Source: Rhizomys pruinosus | Taxonomy: Eukaryota; Chordata; Mammalia; Rodentia; Spalacidae | Length of the DNA stretch: 64,000 nt | Direction of reading: 5' to 3' | Assembly: GCA_009823505.1 (NCBI GenBank) | Contig: VZQC01008071.1 | Coordinates: 492,550-556,549 of the forward strand | Part shown: one piece after another, positions 54,842 to 64,000 of the stretch | Layout of the letters: every line of letters starts with the position of its first letter | Position numbering within the stretch: position 1 is the first letter of the stretch | Position numbers and translations under genes: made by a program | The notes under the pieces: model-generated | Database searches by the model: none | What the model saw: only the letters and a program-made list of their open reading frames with translations | Told to the model about the DNA's origin: nothing

Positions 54842-54995
54842 TAGCCAGGCATGGTGGCGCATGCCTTTAATCCTAGCTCTCAGGAGGCAGAGGCAGGCGG
54901 ATCTTTGTGAGTTCAAGGCCAGCCTGGTCTACAGAGTGAGTTCTTCCAGGACAGCTGGGGCTGCAGGGAGACCCTGTCTAGAAAAAGACCAAAAA

Positions 54996-55037
<42 letters not shown>
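54842..55037 (+). mobile_element. B1 SINE, right part of a B2-B1 composite
   Basis: Near-consensus with (AAAT)n tail. The pair is flanked by AGAAATGTCTCTG (54619-54631) and AGAAACGTCTCTG (55038-55050). Confidence 0.95.
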
Positions 55038-55038
<1 letters not shown>

Positions 55039-55050
55039 GAAACGTCTCTG

Positions 55051-55379
55051 TACACAGTCCAAACTCATAGAAAGTAGGCCCTAGAACAAGCTGTGCATTT
55101 GGGTAGTAATGCATCAATGCTGGATCAGCAACTAGAACAAATACACCGTGCTGGTGGAGATGCAAGCAGCAGAGGACAAGGAAATCTCTGGACTATTCTC
55201 TCAATTTTGCTGTGAACCTAAAAGTGCTCTAAGACAGAAATAAGTCTTATCTTTAAAAAAATGAGACTAAAATATAATCATTTAAAAAATCCAGATTTTA
55301 AGCTTACACTGCCTATAACCTACCTCAAGACTCCACTTCTATTCAACTCTCTTTTAGTCTCAATTATACATCAATATTT
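55051..55379. other. Unassigned stretch
   Basis: Nothing recognised. Confidence 0.5.
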
Positions 55380-55566
55380 TTACATTTATTTTTATTATTT
55401 TTCATTATATTTGTGCATGTGGGTTTGTACATGGGAGTGCAGATACCAGTGGAAGCCATAGGTCAGATCACCTGGAGTTAGAGTTACAAGTGGTTGTGAG
55501 CCCCCTGACATGAATGCTGGGTACGGAACTTGAGCTCTTAAGCACTGAGCCATCCTTCCATCCCCC
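55380..55566 (-). mobile_element. B2 SINE (old, diverged)
   Basis: Antisense, with deletions near the head ('gagccatccttccatccccc'). Confidence 0.8.
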
Positions 55567-55619
55567 ACATACGTATTTTTCATGTTTTGTGTAACTTTAT
55601 TGAGAATTATATTTCGGAT

Positions 55620-55738
55620 AGGTGTAGTAAGTGGTACAGACCAGTAATCCTAGCACAAGATGGGAGATTCTGGAAGGTTTAGAGTTCAAGGCCAGCCTGG
55701 GCTATATCGTGAGACTTTGTCTCAAATGTGAAAAACTG
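55620..55738 (+). mobile_element. Old B1-like SINE
   Basis: 'gttcaaggccagcctgggct' in a diverged body. Confidence 0.7.
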
Positions 55739-55745
55739 ACTTTTA

Positions 55746-55867
55746 AACCAGGCGTGGTGGTTTATGCCTGCAATTCCAGTGCTTGGGAAGCTGAAGCAGG
55801 AGGATTGCTTTGAGTGAAAGCCAAGTCAGAGCTATATAGTGAATTCTAGGCCAGCATGGGGGGGGGT

Positions 55868-55912
<45 letters not shown>

Positions 55913-55945
55913 AGATTCTGTCTCCCAAAACAAATAAGCAACAAC
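55746..55945 (+). mobile_element. B1-like SINE with internal (GA)n
   Basis: B1 body to 55862, G-run, about 19 GA units (55870-55909), then the B1 end 'gattctgtctcccaaaac'. The microsatellite is inside the SINE. Confidence 0.8.
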
Positions 55946-55951
55946 AAACCC

Positions 55952-56113
55952 TTTTTTTTTTTTTTTTTTTTGGTCTTTTCAAGACAGGGTTTCCCTGTAG
56001 CCATAGCTGTCTGGAATTCACTCTGTAGACCAGGCTGGCCTTGAACTCACAAAGATCCGCCTGCCTCTGCCTCCCAAGTGCTAGGATTAAAGGCGTGAGC
56101 CACCACGCCCGGC
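55952..56113 (-). mobile_element. B1 SINE
   Basis: T-tract and near-consensus antisense body. CAACAAA-CCC on both sides is a likely TSD. Confidence 0.95.
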
Positions 56114-58120
56114 AACAAAACCCATTTTTTAAAGTAAAGCAATTTAAAGTCAATATTTCTCCTCCATCAGTTAATTATTTACCTAAAATGATACATTTAA
56201 ATCCTTCCATACAACCTCCTGTTAGAAAAATAAAAAGTGAATCCACATGGACCCTAACAGTGGCTGTTTTCAGTTCCTGATCCATTTTAACTTCATCTCC
56301 CTGCATAATTTTTCCTATTTCATTCAAAAACATACAAGAAGTGCAGTGATGTTCTAACTATTTTTTTTACCATTTTGTTCAAACAGAAAAACTTTATACC
56401 TGTGTGATAAAATTAAAGCTTTAAATGATGTAAAAACTTTCATACGAAAATAAAAAATTATCCTTACTAAGAATTATAATTACTCTAATAAAGAGAGAAA
56501 GAATGAACACAAATGTTTCATTGCCACATAAACAGAGACACCTTTTCTGTGGGTCTAAGGAAATGTGTTCATGAAATTTAAATAATTTGAGATTTGTATG
56601 AACACCTCTTAAGAGACATAACATTCATCCAACATAAAATAATGAAGTTGGCACTTACCCGGTGAGGCTTGCTCCCCTGAATTGCAGGCCTATCTGTCAG
56701 GTCAAGTGATGGTCTATGTGTGAGGGGTTAGTCTACCACAAAACAGTGACACTCCATCAGTTTATTATATTGTATTTACTCAGCACACCCAGAGGATATC
56801 AGATTTTTAATTACACAGGAAGTAATGATAAAATGTACATAAAACAAGAGTGGTGTTCCTAAGGTTGTAGATTTTAATATCTCCATAGTATGAATAAACT
56901 CTTTTAAAATGTGAAGTAAAATACTTATTTAATTTTAAAGAGTAAAACTGAATCACCACTTGATTATATTTTGCATAAAAATATACCTTACAAAGAAAGG
57001 TTCTCAAGTCAGCATGTCCTCAGTACTAAGAGGAAAGATGAGTTTAGAAAATTCACAAGTACAGTGGGAAATATTGTCAGACTAAAACAACTCCTTGGTT
57101 TCCTATGTACTTGTCCACACTCTATACATAAACTAAAATTCATAATGCGTGCAGGTACCAGAACTTCAGTTTTGAGAGAACCTGCCTGGTTTATAACCCT
57201 GGAGACGTTTGTGCTGGTTCTCTCACAGGCATCCCATGCTCAGATCACAACCCACTGAAACAATTAGAAACTGCCTCCTGCAGATTTGGAATTAGGACAG
57301 GGACGCATAGTTGCGGGTACAAATGCCAGAGTCTTGTAGACTGTAGTTACCTTCCAGGCGATCACTAAGGTGGTCAACTATGGGGTGACGTGCAGATGAA
57401 TGTGTAAAGTAAGAAATTCACTTTATAATGAATGAAAAGAAGCAAACATGCAGAGAAATGTCAACAAACCAGCAGGCCCCAGAAGCGGTTTCTATAAGAC
57501 GACCAGCAATTAAGTGGAACGGAATCCCTTTTAAGATATCAAGGCTGCCGTCCTTTTCACCTCAGAACGGCTTGGCTTTTACAACAAAACATTTCATAGT
57601 TTCATGAAATAAACTAGGGACTTCAGAAAAAACTGACAGAATGAAAAAAGCAACAACTGAAGAAGACTATCAAATTCTCTTTAGAATATTTAAACTTTTC
57701 TGCTTTTTTTCAACATAAGCAGAAGAAAATAGATACCACCCCTTAACCCTCAACAGTCTTCGTTCAGTAAGGCCCTCAAGCTGTGAAATTCCCTCACCAG
57801 AAATCCCTGCACATTCTTATTTTTGCAAGATCTTCAACATTTAATTTGAGTATCTAGCTTATTTGCAGTTTCTAGCATAGTGATTTTATTTGTAAAATTT
57901 ATTAACCTTATGTTATTTTATTCTTTGTATCATTTAAGCAAACTAGTTTAATGTTTATTATTTAAACTCTATAGTATTTAATCTCTTAACCTATGGTTTC
58001 CATTGACTATTACTCTATACTGTCCCATTCTTGTCATCTTACCACTATAAATATTTTATCATCTTAAGTAAATACTTCATAAATTTTACACTTAAATGAG
58101 TTATATTTATTTCATACAGA
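56114..58120. other. 2-kb AT-rich low-repeat stretch
   Basis: No repeat recognised. It contains one minus-strand exon-like segment (56659-56693). Frames at 56421-57258 have no recognisable domain. Confidence 0.5.
56659..56693 (-). other. Exon-like segment on the minus strand (speculative)
   Basis: Donor CGG|GTAAGTGCC is close to consensus. Acceptor choices end at 56694 (GACCTGACAG) or 56714 (CACACATAG). One phase is open over the segment and upstream: PSLDLTDRPAIQGSKPHR. No protein family recognised; the acceptor is poor in pyrimidines. Confidence 0.25.
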
Positions 58121-58122
58121 AT

Positions 58123-58125
58123 GCT

Positions 58126-58191
<66 letters not shown>

Positions 58192-58291
58192 TCTCTTTCT
58201 TTTTCTTTCTTTTTCTCTCTCCCTCCCTCCCTCCCTCCCTCCCTCCCTCCCTTCCTTCCTTCCTTCCTTCCTTCCTTCCTTCCTTCCTTCC
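58123..58291 (+). repeat. (CTTT)n(CCCT)n(CCTT)n microsatellite
   Basis: Three blocks in succession; about 169 bases of pure pyrimidine on the plus strand except a few bases. The F/L/S and K/E/R frames over it are artefacts. Confidence 0.99.
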
Positions 58292-58296
58292 GTTTC

Positions 58297-58456
58297 TTCT
58301 GTTTCGTTTTGTTTGTTTTGAGACAGATTCTCTCTGTAGCCCCAGCTGGCCTGGAACTCACTCTGTAGACCACTACGCTGGCCTCAATTTCACAGAGTTC
58401 CGCCCGCCTCTGCCTCCCAAGTGCTAGCATTAAAGGTGTACACCACCACCCCTGGC
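58297..58456 (-). mobile_element. B1 SINE
   Basis: Antisense B1 whose tail side merges with the pyrimidine microsatellite. Confidence 0.92.
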
Positions 58457-58501
58457 TTCAGAGCAAATACCTTTTCTTTCAAGTTTTAAAAAACATTTAT
58501 T

Positions 58502-58752
58502 GGCGGGCTGGAGAGATGGCCTAGCGGTTGAGAGCACCGACTGCTCTTGCAGAGGACCCGGGTTCCATCCCCAGCACCCACATGGCGGCTGAGAACCGTC
58601 TGTAACTCCAATTCCAGGAGAACTCCAGTTCCAGGGGAATCCGACACCCTCTTCTGACCTCCTCCGCATTGCACGACACACAAACCTACATGCAGACAGT
58701 ACATTCATACACATACACAAATAAATAAAATTAAAAAAAATAAAATTAAAAT
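58502..58752 (+). mobile_element. Long-form B2 SINE with exact TSD
   Basis: AAAAAACATTTATT at 58488-58501 and 58753-58766. Inserted at the tail of the B2 at 58767, tail to tail. Lacks a few bases in the 3' part ('cacgacacacaaacc'). Confidence 0.97.
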
Positions 58753-58766
58753 AAAAAACATTTATT

Positions 58767-58973
58767 ATTTTTATTTTATGTGTATGAGTGTATTGCCTGC
58801 ATGTGTGCAAGTGCACTCAGGTTGTGCAATGCCTGAAGAAGTCAGAAGTTGGTGTCAGAGCTCCTGGAACTGGAGTTAGGAGCAATTGTTAACTGCCATG
58901 TAGGTGCTGGGAACCTGAGTGCTTTGCAAGAGCAGCCAGGGCTCTTAACCCCCAGGATATCTCTCCAGCCCCC
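58767..58973 (-). mobile_element. B2 SINE (old, short form)
   Basis: Antisense host of the preceding insertion. Confidence 0.9.
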
Positions 58974-59130
58974 CAGAGTAGATACCTTTTAAGAACACTA
59001 TTTTTATGTTTTTTTCTAAACAAATGAATCCTAATTATAGTTATATACTAATTATAGAATATTTAAATATATACAGTAAAGTTATTTAAACATGTATTTC
59101 CATACATTCTCCTTTTAATTGTTAACGTTT

Positions 59131-59240
59131 TATTTTGTTTTTTGAGACAGGGTCTTGCTATTTACCCCAAACTGACCTAGCATTTGTGGTCCTCCTACCT
59201 CACCTTCCAAAATACTGTGATCACAGGCCGGCACCTCATG
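59131..59240 (-). mobile_element. Old B1 SINE
   Basis: Very diverged antisense B1 ('ttttgagacagggtcttgct'). Confidence 0.7.
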
Positions 59241-59576
59241 CACCTCATATTTTCATTTTTAGTCAGTTCAAACTGTGTTATGATTTCTCTTATTTCACTG
59301 ATAGGTTATTTACATTTTTGATGTTTTCTAGTTGATTTCTTTGTCATCAGAGAACATACTTTGTATGGCTTCAATTTATAAAAGTGTTAAGCTTTGTTTT
59401 ATGTCCCAGGACGTGGTTTATTCTTGGATAAAGAAGGTGACCGCAGCCTAGTACCAAATCTCTCCCTGCTGATTTTTTCTCCGATCACTTTACACTTCCT
59501 GAGGACTGCTGCTCTCCACCTATAATCGGATTTTTCCAGGGTTTTTTTTCCAGGGTTTTTTTTTCCAGGTCTACTG

Positions 59577-59745
59577 GTTTGTTTGTTTGTTTGTTTGTTT
59601 GTTTGTTTGTTTGTTGAGACATGGTCTTCCTATAGCTACAGCTGTCCTGGAACTCACTATGTAGACCAGGCTGGCTTGAATCTCAGAGATCCACCTGGCT
59701 CTGTCCCCCAGGTGCTGGGATTAAAGACATGTGCCACCATCCCAA
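59577..59745 (-). mobile_element. B1 SINE with (GTTT)n tail
   Basis: Eight GTTT units, then a diverged antisense body. Confidence 0.92.
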
Positions 59746-59788
59746 GTGTTTCGTGCATTTTACATCTCTGTTAATAAATGCATAATTT

Positions 59789-59948
59789 AGGCTGTGTGGT
59801 GGTGCACGCCTTTAATTCCAGCACTTGGGAGGCAGGGGCAGGCAGATCTCTGTGAGTTCAAGGCCAGCCTGGTCTACAGAGCTAGCTCCAGGGTGAGTGG
59901 GACTAAAGGGAGACCCTGTTTCAAAAATATATAAAAAATAAATAAATA
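59789..59948 (+). mobile_element. B1 SINE, first of a head-to-tail pair
   Basis: Diverged body with (AAAT)n tail abutting the next B1. Confidence 0.94.
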
Positions 59949-60107
59949 AGCCGGGCGTGGTGGCGCACGCCTTTAATCCTAGCACTCGGGAGGCAGAGGC
60001 AGGCAGATCTTTGTGAGTTCAAGTCCAGCCTGGTCTACAGAGTGAGTTCCAGGACAGCTGGGACTACAGGGAGACCCTGTCTCAAAAAGACCAAAAAAAT
60101 AAATAAG

Positions 60108-60138
<31 letters not shown>

Positions 60139-60140
60139 AA
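59949..60140 (+). mobile_element. B1 SINE, second of a head-to-tail pair
   Basis: Younger-looking, CpG-rich. The pair is flanked by AAATGCATAATTTA (59775) and AAACACATAATTTA (60141). Confidence 0.95.
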
Positions 60141-60154
60141 TAAACACATAATTT

Positions 60155-60880
60155 AAAATTGATGTATCCTTTGTGAATTTTAGCTTCTAACTTTTATATC
60201 TGTTTATCTGTGGAGAGTGAGGGAGGGCATATACCAAAAAATAGAATGGAACCTGAGAGAGGAAGAAAATTACTTTGAGCAGAAAATTATCCTATAGTTA
60301 GGTCTCAGTAACTACGTTTATGTATCAGAAGCTTCTCTTGCTATAAGCAGGTACAGCACAATCCTGCTAAGGGAAGGGGAGCACAGTGGCTGCCTGCAGT
60401 CACTGTGGGGAACTGACCCCTCAGCGCAGAGGTCAGTTGGTCACTTTCGTAACCCAACCTGAGAGATGCTTCCAACTCAGATCCTTAGCTTTGGCAGCAG
60501 AATACCTCCCATGCTTTCCCACCTGCCCAAAGGCTGCTGGTCTCTGGACAGGAATTCCAGGCTGATGGCTGATGGCCTATCTTCAGTCTACACCCACTCA
60601 CAATTCAATCCACAGGTTGTTGACCACCCACTCACAATTCAATCCACAGATTGTTGACCTGATTGGTCTCCGTCCAGCCCCACACTAGTTTACCAGGTTG
60701 GTGTTCTGGTAGACCCCCATCCAACCCACGAGCCACCGACACTCAAAATCCAGGCCTGCTTCAGCCTGTATATGTGCAAAATAATGGACCAGGAATTCTG
60801 TGTAATGATGGTAATGGAGAATTCGATTTATTGCCTGCTGCAAGTCACTTTTATAAGCAAAATGACATAATCTCTCAGAG
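60155..60880. other. Low-repeat stretch with a 34-bp duplication
   Basis: 60591-60624 and 60625-60658 are 34-bp tandem copies with one difference. No gene signal recognised; the frame at 60663-61052 runs into (CA)n. Confidence 0.5.
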
Positions 60881-60887
60881 CCAGTCA

Positions 60888-60906
60888 CACACACAATACA
60901 CACACA

Positions 60907-60946
<40 letters not shown>
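60888..60946 (+). repeat. (CA)n microsatellite
   Basis: About 28 CA units with two interruptions. Confidence 0.98.
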
Positions 60947-60947
<1 letters not shown>

Positions 60948-61220
60948 CAAGTCTGTATACTACTGCTCTGCCTAGCATCATGTGCCTGGGCCACGTTGCT
61001 CCTTTTTGGGGCAGGGTCAGAGGAATCCCATGATTTCCACGTTGTGCCCTGAGGGATGCTAGCTGAGAACTAGCCCCTAATTCAAACTGGATCGTCCCAC
61101 ATTTATGCTTTATTTAAAACCCAAGAAGTTATAATTGATTGGATTAGCATTTGTCCATTTATAAGGAATCTTAAATTCCTGATTATGAACTGTTAGAATT
61201 CCTATTTAAATTTGCTTCCA

Positions 61221-61372
61221 TGCCAGGTGTGGTGGTGCACGCCTCTAATCCCAGCACTCGGGAGGCGGAGTCACTCTTTGTGAGTTCAAGGCCAGCCTGG
61301 TCTACAGAGCAAGCTCCAGGCCAGCTGGGACTAAAAGGGAGACCAGACCGTCTCAAAAATACACCCCCCCCC
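61221..61372 (+). mobile_element. B1 SINE
   Basis: Sense B1 with a small deletion near 61270. TTTGCTTCCA (61210) and ATTGCTTCCA (61376) are a probable TSD. Confidence 0.94.
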
Positions 61373-61384
61373 AAAATTGCTTCC

Positions 61385-61575
61385 AGATGTGGGGGCTGTA
61401 AGGATAAACATGCTTATCACCAAGGCTGACAACCGGAGTTTCATCCCTGGGACCCATGGGGTGGAAGGAGAGAGTTAGGTCCTCCTGTAAGCTGTTTTCT
61501 GACTCCACACATGCATCATGGCGTGTGCACAAGAAGTAACATTCACTCTCACGCACAATAAATAACTGTAATTAA
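61385..61575 (+). mobile_element. B3-like SINE of the B2 superfamily
   Basis: 'ccaaggctgacaaccggag', 'tggaaggagagagtta' and 'ctgactccacacatgcatc', as at 6954 and 20866. Confidence 0.65.
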
Positions 61576-61820
61576 AAAAATTTAAATTACTCCCATATGC
61601 ATTTTCTCTTCAGACTAGTAATGTTGTGAAATATGTTCCAGCATCTGGTTTGGGGCTTTTCTACACAGTTAACTGTTTCCACTGAGTATCATTGTTACTT
61701 TGATCTTAATGCTTTTCATTAGTTCTTATTAAATAAAATTAATATCTTCTTGATGAATAGAATACTTCATTATTATATAATACCCTTGGGAATTTTCTTT
61801 GTTTTGAAGCTTATTTTTGC

Positions 61821-61920
61821 TCTTTTTTTTTTCTCTTTTGAGACAGAGCCTGGAATTCTCAGACATCTACCTGCCTCTGCCTAAGTGCTGGGATTAAAGG
61901 GGTGCTCCACCATGCCTAGT
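61821..61920 (-). mobile_element. B1 SINE with internal deletion
   Basis: 'gagacagagcctggaattc' joins the middle of the body, skipping about 45 bp. Confidence 0.88.
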
Positions 61921-61948
61921 CTATTTTTGCTTTTAGTGCAGTTATTCT

Positions 61949-62174
61949 ATTTTTTTTTTAATTTTATTTATTTTTGTATGTGTATGAGTGTACTGTCTGC
62001 ATGCAGGTCTATGCACCTGTGTCGTGCAATGCTGTGGAGGTCAGAAGAGGTTGTCAGATTCCCCTGGAACTGGAGTTCTCCTGGAATTGGAGTTACAGAC
62101 GGTTCTCAGCCGCCATGTGGGTGCTGGGGATAGAACCCGGGTCCTCTGCAAGAGCAGTCGGTGCTCTTAACCGC
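61949..62174 (-). mobile_element. Long-form B2 SINE, head-truncated
   Basis: Near-consensus to 'cttaaccgcta', then cut short: the last bases of the head are missing and replaced by two nested hairpins. Confidence 0.94.
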
Positions 62175-62217
62175 TATTTTCATAGCGGTTATTTTATATG
62201 TTATTTTCATAACATAT
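62169..62217. repeat. Two adjoining palindromes sharing a loop
   Basis: AACCGCTA-TTTTCA-TAGCGGTT (62169-62190) and ATATGTTA-TTTTCA-TAACATAT (62196-62217): perfect 8-bp arms and the same 6-base loop. Confidence 0.97.
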
Positions 62218-62263
62218 TCTTCTAGCCTTTCTCATGCAGTTATATTTAAAGTGGATTTCTTGC

Positions 62264-62401
62264 TGGGCCCCAGTGCTTGGGAGTCAGAGGCAGGCGGATC
62301 TCTGTGAGTTCAAGGCCAACCTGGTCTACATAGTAAGTTCCAGGACAGCTGGGGCTACAGGGAGACCTTGTCTCAAAAAGACCAAAAATAAATAAATAAA
62401 G
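62264..62401 (+). mobile_element. B1 SINE, 5' truncated
   Basis: Begins at 'ggccccagtgcttgggag'. AAAGTGGATTTCTT and AAAGTGATTTCTT flank it (TSD with one indel). Confidence 0.93.
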
Positions 62402-62429
62402 TGATTTCTTACAATGAAGCCTTTTACAT

Positions 62430-62642
62430 TTTTTTTACTTATTATTTTTATTTTATATGTATGAGTGTTTTCTCTGCATGTAAGTGCATCGCATGTGTGA
62501 AGAAGCCAGAAGAAGGTATCAGATCCCCTGGAACTGGAGTTATGGGTGGTTGTTAGCTGCTATGTGGGTGCTGAGAATCAAGCCTGGGTCTTCTACAAGA
62601 ACAGCCAAGGCTCTTAATCACTGAGCCATCTCTCCAGCCCCC
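62430..62642 (-). mobile_element. B2 SINE (old, short form)
   Basis: Antisense. ATGAAGCCTTTT and GTGAGGCCTTTT flank it (possible TSD). Confidence 0.9.
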
Positions 62643-63060
62643 AGTGAGGCCTTTTTTATTATTAAATTTGATAACTGCTATATTTTGATGATTATACTTA
62701 GAACCTTTGTTTAATGTAAATATTGATATACTTGGACTTAGCGTTCCTGATCTCTTGTTTCCTTTGGTTCCCTCACAGTTCTCACTATTATCTCCCGTCC
62801 CCTAACATCTCAACTGTTTGAATATCTGCTAGTATTCCATCTATTCCATTAATATTATATTATCTTTGGGTTTTTTTTTCACTTGTTGATCTAGGGATTA
62901 CAATAAATACTTAGCTATCTATACTCTCTTTATCCTACTGTAACAATATAAATGGAATATAAAAATGCTAACATCATACAGTTTCTCTTCTATGTTCCCC
63001 TCAGTTTTGTAGTCATCTGGTGTATACAGTAAATATATACACTGAAAACCCAGTTAGATA

Positions 63061-63361
63061 GTGTTTTTTATATTACCTTTCATATACTGAGAAACTTCCT
63101 ACTATACTTAGCTAGGATTTACCATTCCAGTAGTTCACATAAGTGAAGAGCCTTGCACCCCTGAAAATGCCCGGCTGCCTGTGTGGGCCTCAGCTCTGTC
63201 AACAACGCCTCATCTTCAGTTACCCTGCATTCCTCAGTTACCCTGCATTCCTCTTTACTTTCACAGACCTTACCCTTCTCCTTTCAGTTTCAGAACACCT
63301 TGCTTCTTGCCTAATTGATAAGACAAGACTTCAACAGAAACTCAAATTCTATCATATTTGT
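63061..63361. other. Unassigned stretch
   Basis: Contains an 18-bp duplication (CAGTTACCCTGCATTCCT near 63217 and 63235). No gene recognised. Confidence 0.5.
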
Positions 63362-63716
63362 CTGTGTATGCTGTATATGTTCATCGCATGTGTACATGTG
63401 TGTGGTGTATGTGTTCATTGTGTGTACACATGTGTGTGGAGGCCAGAGTTTGAAATCAGGTGTTTTGGGAGGTTGCTCTTGTCCTTGTTATTTTAGGCAG
63501 GGTGTCTCCCTGAACCTGGAGCTCACAGATTTGGCTAGACTGACAGGCCAGTCAGCTCTGGGGGGGCTCTGCCTGGCTCTACCTGCACCCCTCAGTCCAG
63601 TACTAAGGTTACAGATGCATGCTGCACACTTGGCTTTCTTATGGTGCTGGGGATCTGAATTAGGTCATGCCTACGTGCCAAGTACTTTATGGAGTGGGCC
63701 GTCTCCTCAGCTCTCC
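63362..63716 (-). mobile_element. B4-type SINE, full length
   Basis: TG-rich end, 'gaggccagagtttgaaatc', B1-like antisense core ('cctggagctcacagatttgg'), and ID-like end 'gtgctggggatctgaattag' to 'ctcctcagctct'. Best-preserved B4 here; covering frames (63143-63731) are not genes. Confidence 0.85.
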
Positions 63717-64000
63717 TTACTATCACATTAAAGCAACCTGTGCCCACATCCACCCACTTTTCCACAGCTAACTGACCTAAAGGCTGTGTGCCAGTTAAGT
63801 GGTTCTACAACAACACTGGATGTAGTTAGGGATCACTTCCTAAGAAGTGCACTGGTCCCAAAAACCCTAAAGTTGGTAGTATTTGAGAAAAAATTAAATT
63901 CCTCACCAGTACCAACCTCCCCCCATCAAGTATTTTTGCAAATTCTATCTGCTTATTGGATTGTACCATGCCCCCTGAAATTTACACCATCAGTCTGATC
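63717..64000. other. Unassigned end of window
   Basis: The 70-codon frame at 63786-63998 has no recognisable domain. Confidence 0.5.

Larger units (their letters stand above)
59240..63060 (-). mobile_element. Old mammalian L1 remnant, discontinuous
   Basis: Pieces at 59240-59560, 61600-61800, 62400-62425 and 62640-63060 show, in order, antisense landmarks of old L1M-type elements ('tttatgtcccaggacgtgg', 'tgggaattttctttgttttg', 'ctagggattacaataaatac'). SINEs and unassigned DNA lie between. Confidence 0.5.

Noticed and set aside
1..64000. A new multi-gene biological system
   Set aside because: No gene cluster, conserved operon-like order or intact coding gene is visible; the window is repeat-dominated rodent DNA.

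Overview
The window is nuclear DNA from a rodent, most likely a muroid. It is packed with rodent-specific repeats: B1, B2, B4/ID-type SINEs, one ID element, MT-type MaLR LTRs, L1 fragments and one two-LTR endogenous retrovirus. From memory the B1 and B2 forms are not the mouse or rat consensus, so the species is left open. I found no intact protein-coding gene, rRNA, tRNA gene or CRISPR array. The longer open frames are L1 ORF2 remnants, SINE frames, or stop-free tandem repeats (the frames at 40254-42229 and 23969-24836). The window reads as intergenic or deep intronic sequence. Five splice-bounded segments (28824-28901, 30339-30367, 42449-42493, 43082-43214, and 56659-56693 on the minus strand) are weak exon candidates with no gene assigned.

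Layout. 1-2180: an old rodent repeat, present as two diverged direct copies. 2185-5640: antisense L1 carrying B1, B2 and B4; one B2 is itself split by an MT LTR. 6190-12370: a sense L1 split by a retrovirus-like element (8373-12311) with a 5-bp target duplication. 12370-21000: SINEs, microsatellites, old L1 pieces, an MLT1-like LTR and an MT LTR. 21345-22708: antisense L1 3' end that still encodes recognisable ORF2p C-terminus. 22708-30825: SINEs, a 626-bp purine tract and AT-rich unique DNA. 30826-34060: antisense L1 holding a sense L1 insertion, followed by a 67-bp tandem array. 35000-40400: SINEs and unique DNA. 40365-42261: two adjacent minisatellites with units of about 78 bp and about 40 bp. 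42262-45283: the longest stretch with little recognisable repeat, partly GC-richer. 45284-50430: SINEs, an MaLR LTR, a 57-bp truncated processed pseudogene and an exact 19-bp tandem array. 50430-54350: L1 mosaic with an inverted duplication. 54350-64000: SINEs, microsatellites, unique DNA and an old antisense L1 remnant.

How it fits together. Nearly all the structure comes from target-primed retrotransposition. Many insertions still have readable target-site duplications (TSDs), so nesting order can be reconstructed. The B2 SINEs fall into a long form with an internal duplication of about 19 bp ('long B2'), intermediates, and older short forms. In several places a B1 A-rich tail has grown into a GA-rich microsatellite. 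Repeat names come from remembered consensus sequences, not a database search; coordinates of diverged copies are approximate.
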